Shown: positions 1 through 7,718 of the stretch, piece after piece | Numbering within the stretch: the first letter of the stretch is position 1 | How the letters are laid out: each line of letters starts with the position of its first letter | Origin: Nitrospirota bacterium | Lineage (GTDB): Bacteria; Nitrospirota_A; Leptospirillia; Leptospirillales; Leptospirillaceae | Assembly: GCA_021829515.1 (NCBI GenBank) | Contig: JAKBPM010000037.1 | Location: forward strand, 1 to 9,350 | DNA: 9,350 nt | Reading direction: 5' to 3' | The notes under the pieces: generated by a model | What the model saw: the letters and a program-made list of their open reading frames with translations, nothing else | Told to the model about the DNA's origin: nothing | Databases searched by the model: none | Translations under genes and position numbers: made by a program

Positions 1-70
1 CCTACACTTAAGGACCATCCCTGTCAACCCCTCCCCCCCTTGCTTCCCTTCGTTTTTTTCCAGGTCGTTC

Positions 71-105
71 GGAGGAGGCTAGTTATAGCCTCCTCCCCCC
101 CTTTT
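71..105 (+). terminator. Candidate intrinsic terminator, perfect 11-bp hairpin
   Basis: Bases 71-81 (GGAGGAGGCTA) and 86-96 (TAGCCTCCTCC) are perfect reverse complements around a GTTA loop, a very stable GC-rich stem. On the plus strand the stem is followed by five C and then TTTT (102-105), so the T run is short and slightly displaced. On the minus strand no T run follows the stem. The best reading is a rho-independent terminator for a plus-strand gene ending left of the window. It could also slow transcripts coming from the minus-strand gene at 173-1066. The bases around it are rich in pyrimidine and C runs (31-40, 52-60, 94-101). Confidence 0.5.
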
Positions 106-122
106 GTCAAGGCAACCCCCGA

Positions 123-144
123 AATCCCCGAAAATCAGGGGATT
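123..144 (-). other. Small hairpin downstream of the membrane-protein gene
   Basis: AATCCCC at 123-129 pairs with GGGGATT at 138-144 around an 8-base loop, 28 bases past the stop codon of the minus-strand gene at 173-1066. No T run follows on either strand, so it is a weak candidate for a terminator or a 3'-end stabilising stem. It lies next to the stronger hairpin at 71-96, and the two may act together at the end of that transcript. Confidence 0.3.
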
Positions 145-172
145 CCGCTGAGAACACCTTTGACAGAATAGC

Positions 173-1066
173 TCAGGGAGATGAGGGAATCGGGGTATTC
201 TTTTTGCAGAGGAGCACTTTTCTGATCGAAAAGAATAAAACAGGAACAGCCACTCCAAGCATCACCAAAACAATCAGTGCATTTCCAAGATCGAAAGGAA
301 GATTTTTTCCATAAGGAGACAGACCCAAAATTCCTCCTGAAGCAAAGATCACCCCACCCCAAAGAAGAGTCATGGAGCCTGTATGGAGACCGATCGACTG
401 AATTTCTTCCGTATTGAATCTTTTTGTCAGTTTAAGGGATGCTCCGAATACTCCCCCCAGAATCATCAGCATAATCATTGTTCCCAACCCAAAAAGAAGA
501 CCTGGCAAAAACCCAAGCCATGCCGATGTCATTCTTGGAGCCGCTGTCGTATAGATAAAGAGCGCAAAAGGACCGAATCCAAAACCCGCAATAAATCCGT
601 GTATCAAGGCCCACTTTGTCGGAATCGCATCAGGCTCTTTATCAGCCCCTTGTTTCGTGTGGGCCTCATGAGCCTCATGGCTCATGGAAAGAACATGGGA
701 ATCAGTCTCGACCTCTTGCGGCGATTCATGATGATGCCCGAGAAGATGAAAGTGAATATAACGCTTTTTTCTGATGATGATGATCCCGGCTGTGGCCATG
801 ACAATTCCTACAATCAGGTCGGCCCAGGAATTCACAACCTCTTTCAAAAGCCAGCTTGCGAGAAACAGATAGGCAAGCTCAGAGGCAATTGCCCTTTGGA
901 TCATAAACGCAAGAGAAAAATAAAACCCTGACTTGACGCCTTTTTTACCGGTTGCATTTCCGATTGCGTAACTGAACGTGATTGGCCATGTATGCTCGTC
1001 CGGCAGGAGACCGTGCAATAGCCCGTACCCAAGACTTTCCAAAAGTAGTATGATCATTTTCCTCAA
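173..1066 (-). CDS. Putative metal (nickel/cobalt-type) transporter, NicO/UreH-like membrane protein
   Basis: This 297-residue protein is largely hydrophobic, with about six or seven membrane segments (roughly residues 4-20, 46-72, 82-98, 152-176, 183-206, 228-248 and 258-281). The first segment carries HGLLPDEH (H18, D23, H25), which recalls the HX4DH metal signature of nickel/cobalt permeases without matching it exactly. A second, similar element (IHGFIAGFG, 155-163) opens the second half and suggests an internal duplication. The connecting loop at 104-136 is rich in histidine (H105, H107, H111-113, H124, H130, H133, H136), as in RcnA-like metal exporters. The substrate and direction of transport cannot be told from sequence. 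The open frame begins at a TTG (1064-1066), with an in-frame ATG three codons later (1055-1057); neither has a well-spaced Shine-Dalgarno, and a stop lies four codons upstream. The gene stands alone, divergent from the helicase gene. A TauE/SafE-like exporter is the main alternative. Confidence 0.7.
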   Translation of the reverse strand: MRKMIILLLESLGYGLLHGLLPDEHTWPITFSYAIGNATGKKGVKSGFYFSLAFMIQRAIASELAYLFLASWLLKEVVNSWADLIVGIVMATAGIIIIRKKRYIHFHLLGHHHESPQEVETDSHVLSMSHEAHEAHTKQGADKEPDAIPTKWALIHGFIAGFGFGPFALFIYTTAAPRMTSAWLGFLPGLLFGLGTMIMLMILGGVFGASLKLTKRFNTEEIQSIGLHTGSMTLLWGGVIFASGGILGLSPYGKNLPFDLGNALIVLVMLGVAVPVLFFSIRKVLLCKKNTPIPSSP

Positions 1067-1204
1067 CCCATATTGTTTTTAATTGTCTGGAGATGATACC
1101 AAATATCAACTAGGATCTCAATCCCGCGAGTCAGGGCTCTTTCATTTTGAATTCGATACTGGCAATCTTCTTGTGATTTTCCATCTGCACCATCCCGCGA
1201 CCCA
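1067..1204. promoter_or_regulatory. Divergent intergenic region with repeats, promoters presumed
   Basis: This 138-bp spacer separates two divergently read genes, so promoters for both should lie here or just inside the gene starts. I could not find a convincing -35/-10 pair in either direction; the best minus-strand -35 is TTGATA near 1104-1109, but its -10 partner is poor. Two patterns are visible: an inverted repeat TGATA-N5-TATCA at 1094-1108, and a 9-bp direct repeat ATCCCGCGA at 1121-1129 and 1192-1200. Either could be a regulator site, but both are short enough to arise by chance. Confidence 0.35.
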
Positions 1205-3196
1205 ATGGAGAAACCATTTTCCAGAACCCATCTTTCTGATGAACGGATAGCCATGAATTCAGTGGATTTTGAGCATGATTTAAATGAGGAACAACAAAAA
1301 GCGGCACTCGCACCAGACGGTCCCTCTCTGATTCTTGCAGGCGCAGGGTCGGGGAAAACAAGAGTCCTCACCTATCGCGCGGCCTACCTTCTTTCCAAGG
1401 GAGTGCCTTTTCACAGAATCCTTTTGTTGACCTTCACAAAGAAATCGGCAATTGTCATGCAAAATCGTCTCAAAGATCTTCTGGGAGACCATCCCCCCCT
1501 GCCCTGGGCGGGCACTTTCCACCATGTGGGTTTTCGATTGATCAGGGAATTCGGGCAAAGGGTTGGACTTGCATCCGCTCTGACCATCATGGACAGGGAA
1601 GACCAGCTCGATATGATCAAGGCACTTGTCGATACCGTTGGAACAAAGGACTCTGACTTCCCTCCCGCCTCACTGATTCTCAATATCATGAGCCTTGCCT
1701 CCAATAAACTCATGGCACTTGAAGAGCTATTGGGAGACAGGTACCCGCACCTGTTCCGCTATCTTCCCGAACTTGAGGAAATTGCAAGAAGATATTTGGT
1801 CAGGAAACAGGACTCAAGGCTATTGGACTACGATGACCTTTTATTATACTGGTACCGTCTTTTGGATGATCCGGAAATTCTCCCTCTCCTTCAGGGACGG
1901 TTCCGGTTCATTCTGGTCGATGAATATCAAGACACCAATCCCCTTCAGGCAGCCCTTCTCGATCGGCTTGCCCAAGGGCATCAGCAGCTTTTTGCTGTCG
2001 GGGATGACAGTCAGAGCATCTATTCATTCCGGGGAGCGAATGTTGAAAACATGCTCTCCTTTTCAGAACGATATCCCAATGCGGAAGTCTTCCGCCTGGA
2101 AACCAATTACCGCTCAACGGTTTCCATTCTGGACATTGCCAATCGCGTCATTCTCCAGAACCAGAGGCAACTTCCAAAAGTACTCCGCTCAGTGCTGGAT
2201 CAGGGCTCTCTTCCGGAATGCATAACCTTTTACTCTGATATCGACCAGGCACAATACGTCGCCAAGAGGATTTCCCAGAAAGAAGACCGGGGAGAGATGA
2301 TGGGAGAGGTTTGCGTTCTGTACCGCTCCCATTATCTCTCTCTTTCCATTCAAATCGAACTGGCAAGAAGAAGGATTCCGTTCACATTGACTTCCGGTTT
2401 AAGATTTTATGAACAGGCCCATATAAAGGACATTCTTGCGTATTTGCGTCTTGTTTTGAATCCGAGGGACAGCTCGGCTTTTTCAAGGCTTTTGAGGATG
2501 ATCCCCAAGGTTGGACCAAAAGCCACCGAAAAGATCCTGCAATGGATGGCGACCTGCGATGATCCGGTCGAGGCCCTGTGCTCCCTCCAGGCCGGAAAAG
2601 TCTTAACTCCCAAGCTGGTTGCTGGGGTCACCTCATTGGGAGAAAGACTCTCCTCACTTCGCAGAAGCTATATTTCCGGGACCAACTCGCTTGGCTTTCT
2701 GGTCCGGGAGATACTCTCCCTCGGCTACAAAAAGGAACTCTACGATATCAGGGAAAATCCCCAGGAAAGAGAAGAAGACCTTGAAGCTTTTGCAAAGCAG
2801 CTGGACAATCAGTCCGATCTTGAAACCTTTCTTTCCGAAATCGCTCTCCTGGAATCCTTCGAGGAATCTGCGCTCGAAGGCTCTGTTGTTTCGGACCGGG
2901 TTGTCCTGTCGTCCATTCATCAGGCCAAAGGCCTGGAATGGGATACCGTTTTTCTTTTATCGGTCAATGAGGGACTCTTCCCTTCGGAAAAGTCCCTTGA
3001 GCGGATGTCGGATATTGAAGAAGAACGAAGGCTTTTTTATGTGGCCGTGACAAGAGCACGAAAAGAGCTGGTCCTGTGTGTACCGAAATCGGCACAAGGA
3101 AGGGGGCGATATGCACCTCTCGCCCCATCCCGGTTCCTGCTTGAGGCCGGAAGTGAACGTTTTAGCCATGAAGACTATGAACACTGGTATTCCTGA
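1205..3196 (+). CDS. UvrD/PcrA/Rep-type superfamily 1 DNA helicase
   Basis: This ATP-driven 3'-5' helicase family unwinds DNA in excision and mismatch repair and at stalled forks. All core motifs are present in order: Walker A AGAGSGKT (45-52), Ia LLTFTKKSA (74-82), the DExx box LVDEYQDTN (237-245), motif III VGDDSQSIYSFRGA (265-278), motif IV LETNYRS (298-304), motif V with IHQAKGLEWD (571-580) and motif VI with FYVAVTRARKE (611-621). The 2B region carries a helix-hairpin-helix-like RMIPKVGPKATEKI (431-444). At 663 residues it is shorter than PcrA and UvrD (about 720-740). It ends soon after motif VI, so the C-terminal Tudor-like RNA-polymerase-binding domain appears absent, as in Rep. The coordinates hold the whole open frame. 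The ATG at 1253 (residue 17) may be the true start, because it puts the usual short lead before LNEEQQ and has a weak GGA five bases upstream, while 1205 has no Shine-Dalgarno. dnaE follows 51 bp later. Which of the three family members it is remains open. Confidence 0.93.
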   Translation: MEKPFSRTHLSDERIAMNSVDFEHDLNEEQQKAALAPDGPSLILAGAGSGKTRVLTYRAAYLLSKGVPFHRILLLTFTKKSAIVMQNRLKDLLGDHPPLPWAGTFHHVGFRLIREFGQRVGLASALTIMDREDQLDMIKALVDTVGTKDSDFPPASLILNIMSLASNKLMALEELLGDRYPHLFRYLPELEEIARRYLVRKQDSRLLDYDDLLLYWYRLLDDPEILPLLQGRFRFILVDEYQDTNPLQAALLDRLAQGHQQLFAVGDDSQSIYSFRGANVENMLSFSERYPNAEVFRLETNYRSTVSILDIANRVILQNQRQLPKVLRSVLDQGSLPECITFYSDIDQAQYVAKRISQKEDRGEMMGEVCVLYRSHYLSLSIQIELARRRIPFTLTSGLRFYEQAHIKDILAYLRLVLNPRDSSAFSRLLRMIPKVGPKATEKILQWMATCDDPVEALCSLQAGKVLTPKLVAGVTSLGERLSSLRRSYISGTNSLGFLVREILSLGYKKELYDIRENPQEREEDLEAFAKQLDNQSDLETFLSEIALLESFEESALEGSVVSDRVVLSSIHQAKGLEWDTVFLLSVNEGLFPSEKSLERMSDIEEERRLFYVAVTRARKELVLCVPKSAQGRGRYAPLAPSRFLLEAGSERFSHEDYEHWYS

Positions 3197-3234
3197 AACA
3201 GTGAGCAAACCGTGTTTTTAGACGCTGTTATGAC

Positions 3235-3238
3235 GGAG
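3235..3238 (+). promoter_or_regulatory. Ribosome binding site of dnaE
   Basis: GGAG sits nine bases before the ATG at 3248 and fixes the dnaE start. The protein then begins close to the conserved HLHVH motif, as expected for the family. The 51-bp gap after the helicase gene shows no terminator, which fits read-through from that gene. Confidence 0.6.
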
Positions 3239-3247
3239 AAACTGTAA

Positions 3248-6200
3248 ATGTCTTCCATTGACCGATTTGTCCACCTTCATGTCCACACCCAATATAGCCT
3301 TCTGGATGGGGCAAACAAGATCCCTCCACTCATGAAGAAGGTCCGGGAGACCGGCATGCAGGCCGTAGCCATGACCGATCACGGGAATCTCTTCGGAGCC
3401 ATCGAGTTCTACCAGGCGGCCCGAAAAGAAGGGGTCAAGCCCATTATCGGCTGCGAAGTCTATATTACCCCAAGATCCCGGCATGAACGACGGGAAATAC
3501 ACTTTATGGGCGAAGGCCCCCATCAGGGCCGCAAGATCAATAACGCCTCCTTCCATCTTATCTTGTTGGCTCAAAATGAAGTGGGTTATAAAAATCTTTT
3601 AAAAATTGTCTCTCTTTCCCATATCGAGGGATTTTATTTTCGTCCCCGTGTCGACTTTGAGCTTCTCTCCCGGTACCACGAGGGTATTATTGCCCTTTCC
3701 GGATGTCTCAAGGGTCAAATTGCCTATATGCTGACACGAGGAGACGATGAAACCGCCTACGCAACAGCGGGCGTTTTTCAGGATATTTTTGGAAAAGAGA
3801 ATTTTTTTCTGGAAGTCCAGGCCAATGGACTAGACGACCAGATACGCGCAAACAAGGAAATCATCAAAATGGCCAGGGCGATGGATCTGCCTCTGGTGGC
3901 CACAAACGATTGCCATTATCTCGAACGGGAAGACTCTACACCGCACGATATTCTCCTGTGCCTCCAGACAGGAAAAACGCTTTCTGAGCCCAACAGGCTT
4001 CGTTTTGGCTCGGATGAATTTTACATCAAGACTCCCAGGGAAATGATCGAGTCCTTCAAGGAGCTCCCGGAAGCCATCCAGAACACGCTGAGAGTTGCGG
4101 ACATGGTCGATCTGAAACTGGACCTTCAGACAACCCATATGCCCGATTACAAGATCGACGCTGGACAGTTTCCGGAGGTATCCGTAAAAGATCTCTTTGT
4201 CTCTAAAACACTGGAAGGGCTTGAGGAGCGGTTTTCTGAATCCCGTTTTTCAGATGAAGAAAGAAACGAATACCGAAAACGTCTGGATCTGGAAATAGCC
4301 GTCATCGCCAGAATGGGTTATGAAGGCTATTTCATGATCGTCTGGGATTTCATCAAAAAAGCCCGCGAAATGGGAATCCCCGTCGGTCCCGGACGAGGAT
4401 CCGCTGCAGGCTCCCTGGTCGCCTACTCCCTCCGGATTACCAATATAGATCCAATCCGCTTCGGTCTCCTTTTTGAACGATTTCTGAATCCAGAACGGGT
4501 CAGCCTTCCCGATATCGATATTGATTTTTGCATGAACAGACGCGGGGAAGTCATCGACTATGTTGTCAAAAAATATGGTGAAGACCGTGTTTCGATGATC
4601 GCAACCTTTGGAACAATGGGTGCCAAAGGCTCTATCAGGGATGTCGGCCGGGTCCTTTCCATGACCTACTCGGAAGTCGACAAAGTGGCCAAAATGATTC
4701 CCAATGCCCTGGAGATGACCCTTGAAAAGGCCCTTCAGGAAAATCCCGAATTAAAAACCCTGGTTTCAACCGATCAACGCATACAGGATCTCTTCACCCT
4801 GTCCATGAAGCTTGAGGGGATTACCCGCCATAGCTCGATTCACGCGGCAGGCGTGGTCATCTCAAAAGATTCCCTGATGGAACACGTTCCCCTGATGCGG
4901 GGAAGCGACGGGGAAATTGTGACTCAATTTACAAAAGATGATGTGGAAAAAGTTGGTCTGGTCAAATTCGACTTTCTCGGGCTGACCACACTGACCCTGA
5001 TCCAGGATGCAGTCCGGCGGATTCACGACAGGGATCCCTCCTTTTCAATCGAGAGAATTCCTCTCGATGATGCGAAAACATACGAACTCCTGGCTCATGG
5101 AAAAACCCTCGGGATATTTCAGCTGGAATCGAGGGGAATGACCGATCTCATTATCAAGATGCAACCCGAAAATTTTGAAGATCTGATCGCACTTCTCGCT
5201 CTTTATCGGCCAGGACCGATCAATAGCGGCATGGTCGACGATTTCATAAAAAGAAAGAAAAATCCGAAAGAGATCGTCTATGAGCTCCCTGAGCTCGAGC
5301 CTGTTCTGAAAGAAACCTACGGGGTTATCGTCTATCAGGAACAGGTGATGAAAATTGCCAATATTCTCGGAGGATTTTCTCTTGGAGAATCGGACCTCCT
5401 GAGACGGGCGATGGGCAAGAAAAAACCTGAAGAGATGGAAAAAATGAAGGACAAGTTTGTCCTTGGGGCCAAGGGGCTGGGATTTCCCGTTAAAAAAGCC
5501 GAACAGGTCTTTGACCTCATGGCTTTTTTTGCGGGATACGGATTCAATAAATCCCATAGCGCCGCCTATGCCCTGATTTCCTATCAGACAGCTTACCTCA
5601 AGGCTCATTACCCTCTCGAGCTTTGGGCGGCCCTGTTGACGAATGCTCTCGATGACACGGAAAAGATCGGTGTGTTTTTGGTCGGGGCAAAGGATATGGG
5701 AATTTCCGTCATGGCTCCGGACATCAACGAAAGCGAATTCGACTTCAGCCTCCGCTCAGGATCCAAGATTCTATTTGGACTTGGGGCTGTGAAAAACGTC
5801 GGAAAGCAGGCGGTCGATGCCATTATTGAGATGAGAAACGAATCAGGGCCATTCAAGGACTTTCCCGACTTTATCAGGAGAATCGAAGGGAAAAAGGTCA
5901 ACCGTCGAGTCGTAGAGGCACTGATACGATCCGGTGCCTTTCGCTCCCTTGGAATCAAAAGGTCCATCGCCATGGAAGCACTTGACCCGCTCCTTGAGTG
6001 GGCAGAAAAAGCCAAACAGAGCAAAAAGTCTCCAATGGTCAGCCTTTTCAAGGAGTTTTCTGTCGATCCCGAAACACCTCCACCGCTCCCGGAACTTCCG
6101 GAATGGGATGAAAGAACCCTTCTGAAAGAGGAGCGGGAGGCGCTTGGCTTCTACCTGACATCACACCCCATGGCCAATTATGGAGATCTGATCCAGAAGC

Positions 6201-6820
6201 TTTCGACAAAAACGACCGGAGAGATTGACTCCATAGCGGAAGGATCAATGATTGGCGTTTTTGGAGTCGTCTCTTCTCTCAAGATCATCCGTACAAAAAA
6301 AGGTGACAGGATGGCCCAATGTCTTCTGATTGACCTTGAAGGGTCGATTGAGGTCGTCCTTTTTCCGGATATTTTTCAGGGAATAGAGTCCCGTCTCGAT
6401 GCCGACATCCCTCTTCTGGTTTCAGGCAGCCTTGAAAGAAATGATTTTGGGACGAAGATTCGGGCAACCAGGGTCGATACTCTCGATGACATTATGAAAA
6501 ATCTCTATAGCGCGGTCATTCTTCGTCTGCAGAGTGACGGACTTTCGACCCAGGACATGATTGATATGAAAAACCTTGTCGATCGATTTCCCGGAAAAAC
6601 ACCGGCAATCGTTGAAATCGACATCATGACGGAACCGGCATCTTCCTGCTGGCTTGCCGGAAAAAAACTACAGTTGAACCCGACAGATGAATTCATTCGA
6701 TCCGTTACAGACCGGTTCGGCGAGGGAGCAGCAACCCGGCTGGAGGCACTACCAAAGGAGTTGAGCGATTTCATGATCCAAAAACGCCGTGAAGAAGGGC
6801 GATCCTTCCAGGCTTCCTGA
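3248..6820 (+). CDS. dnaE: DNA polymerase III alpha subunit, DnaE1 type
   Basis: This is the catalytic subunit of the replicative polymerase, 1190 residues (E. coli has 1160). The N-terminal PHP domain (about 6-270) opens with FVHLHVHTQYSLLDG and includes MTDHGN (42-47), GCEVYI (68-73), SGC (151-153) and NDCHY (220-224). The polymerase core has PGRGSAAGS (381-389), PDIDIDF (421-427, catalytic D422 and D424) and KFDFLGL (573-579, third aspartate D575), plus the conserved LGIFQLES (621-628), LYRPGPINSGM (652-662) and GFNKSHSAAYALISYQTAYLKAHYP-type block (765-789). The helix-hairpin-helix region follows (about 840-900). MVSLFKEF (930-937) lies where the internal beta-clamp-binding motif is expected. 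An OB fold (about 1000-1075) and a small C-terminal domain close the protein. No zinc module of the PolC or DnaE3 type is seen. All nine PHP metal ligands appear intact (see findings). It is probably cotranscribed with the upstream helicase gene and converges on accA. Confidence 0.98.
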   Translation: MSSIDRFVHLHVHTQYSLLDGANKIPPLMKKVRETGMQAVAMTDHGNLFGAIEFYQAARKEGVKPIIGCEVYITPRSRHERREIHFMGEGPHQGRKINNASFHLILLAQNEVGYKNLLKIVSLSHIEGFYFRPRVDFELLSRYHEGIIALSGCLKGQIAYMLTRGDDETAYATAGVFQDIFGKENFFLEVQANGLDDQIRANKEIIKMARAMDLPLVATNDCHYLEREDSTPHDILLCLQTGKTLSEPNRLRFGSDEFYIKTPREMIESFKELPEAIQNTLRVADMVDLKLDLQTTHMPDYKIDAGQFPEVSVKDLFVSKTLEGLEERFSESRFSDEERNEYRKRLDLEIAVIARMGYEGYFMIVWDFIKKAREMGIPVGPGRGSAAGSLVAYSLRITNIDPIRFGLLFERFLNPERVSLPDIDIDFCMNRRGEVIDYVVKKYGEDRVSMIATFGTMGAKGSIRDVGRVLSMTYSEVDKVAKMIPNALEMTLEKALQENPELKTLVSTDQRIQDLFTLSMKLEGITRHSSIHAAGVVISKDSLMEHVPLMRGSDGEIVTQFTKDDVEKVGLVKFDFLGLTTLTLIQDAVRRIHDRDPSFSIERIPLDDAKTYELLAHGKTLGIFQLESRGMTDLIIKMQPENFEDLIALLALYRPGPINSGMVDDFIKRKKNPKEIVYELPELEPVLKETYGVIVYQEQVMKIANILGGFSLGESDLLRRAMGKKKPEEMEKMKDKFVLGAKGLGFPVKKAEQVFDLMAFFAGYGFNKSHSAAYALISYQTAYLKAHYPLELWAALLTNALDDTEKIGVFLVGAKDMGISVMAPDINESEFDFSLRSGSKILFGLGAVKNVGKQAVDAIIEMRNESGPFKDFPDFIRRIEGKKVNRRVVEALIRSGAFRSLGIKRSIAMEALDPLLEWAEKAKQSKKSPMVSLFKEFSVDPETPPPLPELPEWDERTLLKEEREALGFYLTSHPMANYGDLIQKLSTKTTGEIDSIAEGSMIGVFGVVSSLKIIRTKKGDRMAQCLLIDLEGSIEVVLFPDIFQGIESRLDADIPLLVSGSLERNDFGTKIRATRVDTLDDIMKNLYSAVILRLQSDGLSTQDMIDMKNLVDRFPGKTPAIVEIDIMTEPASSCWLAGKKLQLNPTDEFIRSVTDRFGEGAATRLEALPKELSDFMIQKRREEGRSFQAS

Positions 6821-6843
6821 TGCATGGCCTTCCCCGGAGCTGT
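6821..6843. other. 23-bp convergent spacer between dnaE and accA
   Basis: Only 23 bases separate the dnaE TGA (6818-6820) from the accA stop on the other strand (6844-6846). I see no hairpin followed by a T run here for either strand. Transcripts of the two operons therefore probably end inside the opposing gene, by Rho, or through a structure I cannot recognise by eye. Confidence 0.6.
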
Positions 6844-7692
6844 TTACGAAGCATCCTTCCGGGAACCATCCTTGTAAGGGCCCATTTTCCGGAATTTTTC
6901 ATAGCGGTCATTCAGCAATTCATCGGTTGACTTTTGCGAAAGGATCTCGAAATCCCTTGCAAGAATCAACTTGATTTTTGAAACAACCATTGAAAAGTCT
7001 TTCTGGACTCCTCCTGGTGGTTCCTCGACCATTCCATCAACGACCTTCAGACGCAAAAGGTCGCTGGCTGTGATATTAAGGCTCTGGGCCGCCTCGGGTG
7101 CGCGTCCGGCATCTTCCCAAAGGATAGCTGCACAGGCTTCAGGAGAGATCACGGAATAGATAGAGTTTTCAAGCATATAGACCCGATCCCCGACCCCAAT
7201 GGCCAGGGCTCCTCCGCTCCCTCCCTCCCCTATTACAAATGAGATGATCGGAACCCTGATCTGAAACATCTCCATGATGTTCCTGGCAACAGCCTCGATC
7301 TGCCCTCTTTCTTCGGCTTCAATGCCCGGGAAAGCCCCTGGAGTGTCAATAAAGGTTACGATCGGCATATTGAACCTCTCGGCGAGGCGCATGATCCTTA
7401 ACGCTTTCCGATATCCTTCCGGGTGGGGCATTCCGAAGTTTCTCGAGACCCGGTCCTTGAAACTTTTTCCTTTTTGATGGCCAATGACAACAACGGTCCT
7501 GCCTTCAAACCCTGCAATACCTGAAACAATCGAAGGGTCGTCCCTAAAACCACGGTCACCATGGAGTTCAATGAAATTCGTAAACAGGCGTTGCGTATAA
7601 TCCAGAGCCGTCGGACGATCCTGGGCTCTGGCAATCACCACTTTTTCCCAGATGGGACTTTCAGTCTTCGATGTTTTTGAATGAGTCTCCAA
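6844..7692 (-). CDS. accA: Acetyl-CoA carboxylase carboxyltransferase subunit alpha (short form)
   Basis: AccA and AccD together move the carboxyl group from carboxybiotin to acetyl-CoA, giving malonyl-CoA for fatty-acid synthesis in the cytosol. The 282-residue protein carries the family hallmarks: RPTALDY (26-32), the GDR element (45-47), IGHQKG (70-75), RNFGMPHPEGYRKALR (84-99), FIDTPGAFPG (114-123), EERGQ (127-131) and IGEGGSGGALAIGVGD (154-169), then YSVISPEACAAILW (179-192). The glycine-rich turns match the oxyanion-holding regions of the crotonase fold. The C-terminus (LNDRYEKFRKMG) is as in E. coli. The N-terminus is about 60 residues shorter than E. coli AccA: the helical lead segment is missing. 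An in-frame TGA lies eight codons upstream of the chosen start, with no ATG between, so the TTG at 7690-7692 with AAGGAG five bases ahead is the best start. It is probably cotranscribed with trpS, 65 bp upstream. Confidence 0.96.
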   Translation of the reverse strand: METHSKTSKTESPIWEKVVIARAQDRPTALDYTQRLFTNFIELHGDRGFRDDPSIVSGIAGFEGRTVVVIGHQKGKSFKDRVSRNFGMPHPEGYRKALRIMRLAERFNMPIVTFIDTPGAFPGIEAEERGQIEAVARNIMEMFQIRVPIISFVIGEGGSGGALAIGVGDRVYMLENSIYSVISPEACAAILWEDAGRAPEAAQSLNITASDLLRLKVVDGMVEEPPGGVQKDFSMVVSKIKLILARDFEILSQKSTDELLNDRYEKFRKMGPYKDGSRKDAS

Positions 7693-7703
7693 AGGAGCTC
7701 CTT
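7692..7703 (-). promoter_or_regulatory. Palindromic ribosome binding site of accA
   Basis: AAGGAGCTCCTT is a perfect 12-base palindrome. On the minus strand its first half (AAGGAG, 7698-7703) is a strong Shine-Dalgarno and its last T is the first base of the TTG start codon. AAGG and CCTT can pair around an AGCT loop, which would partly hide the site. The strong match and five-base spacing support the TTG start. Confidence 0.55.
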
Positions 7704-7718
7704 CCTTCTGATAAGGTC

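Noticed and set aside
160..188. TTGACA at 160-165 as a plus-strand promoter -35 box
   Set aside because: No -10-like hexamer lies 16-18 bases downstream, and the site runs into the end of the opposing gene with no plus-strand gene following.
383..931. Plus-strand frame of 182 codons inside the transporter gene
   Set aside because: It is the antisense of a clear membrane protein, and its product is rich in basic and cysteine residues without domain features.
1131..1193. 20-codon minus-strand frame in the divergent spacer with natural-looking codons
   Set aside because: It has no Shine-Dalgarno, is very short, and resembles no peptide I know. It could be a gene remnant, but nothing supports this.
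1063..1371. Minus-strand frame of 102 codons across the helicase start, ending TGA over the transporter TTG
   Set aside because: Its first part is the antisense of the helicase Walker A region and it has no recognisable protein features. The stop/start overlap with the transporter looks like translational coupling but is more simply chance.
1695..2225. Plus-strand frame of 176 codons within the helicase gene
   Set aside because: It is a frame-shifted shadow of the helicase, which is intact in its own frame through all motifs.
3197..3247. AACAG and CTGTT (3197-3201 and 3225-3229) as a terminator between the helicase gene and dnaE
   Set aside because: The arms are five bases with a 23-base loop and no T run follows, so termination here is unlikely.
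5045..5608. Minus-strand frame of 187 codons within dnaE
   Set aside because: It lies fully inside the strongly conserved polymerase core on the opposite strand and has no family hallmark.
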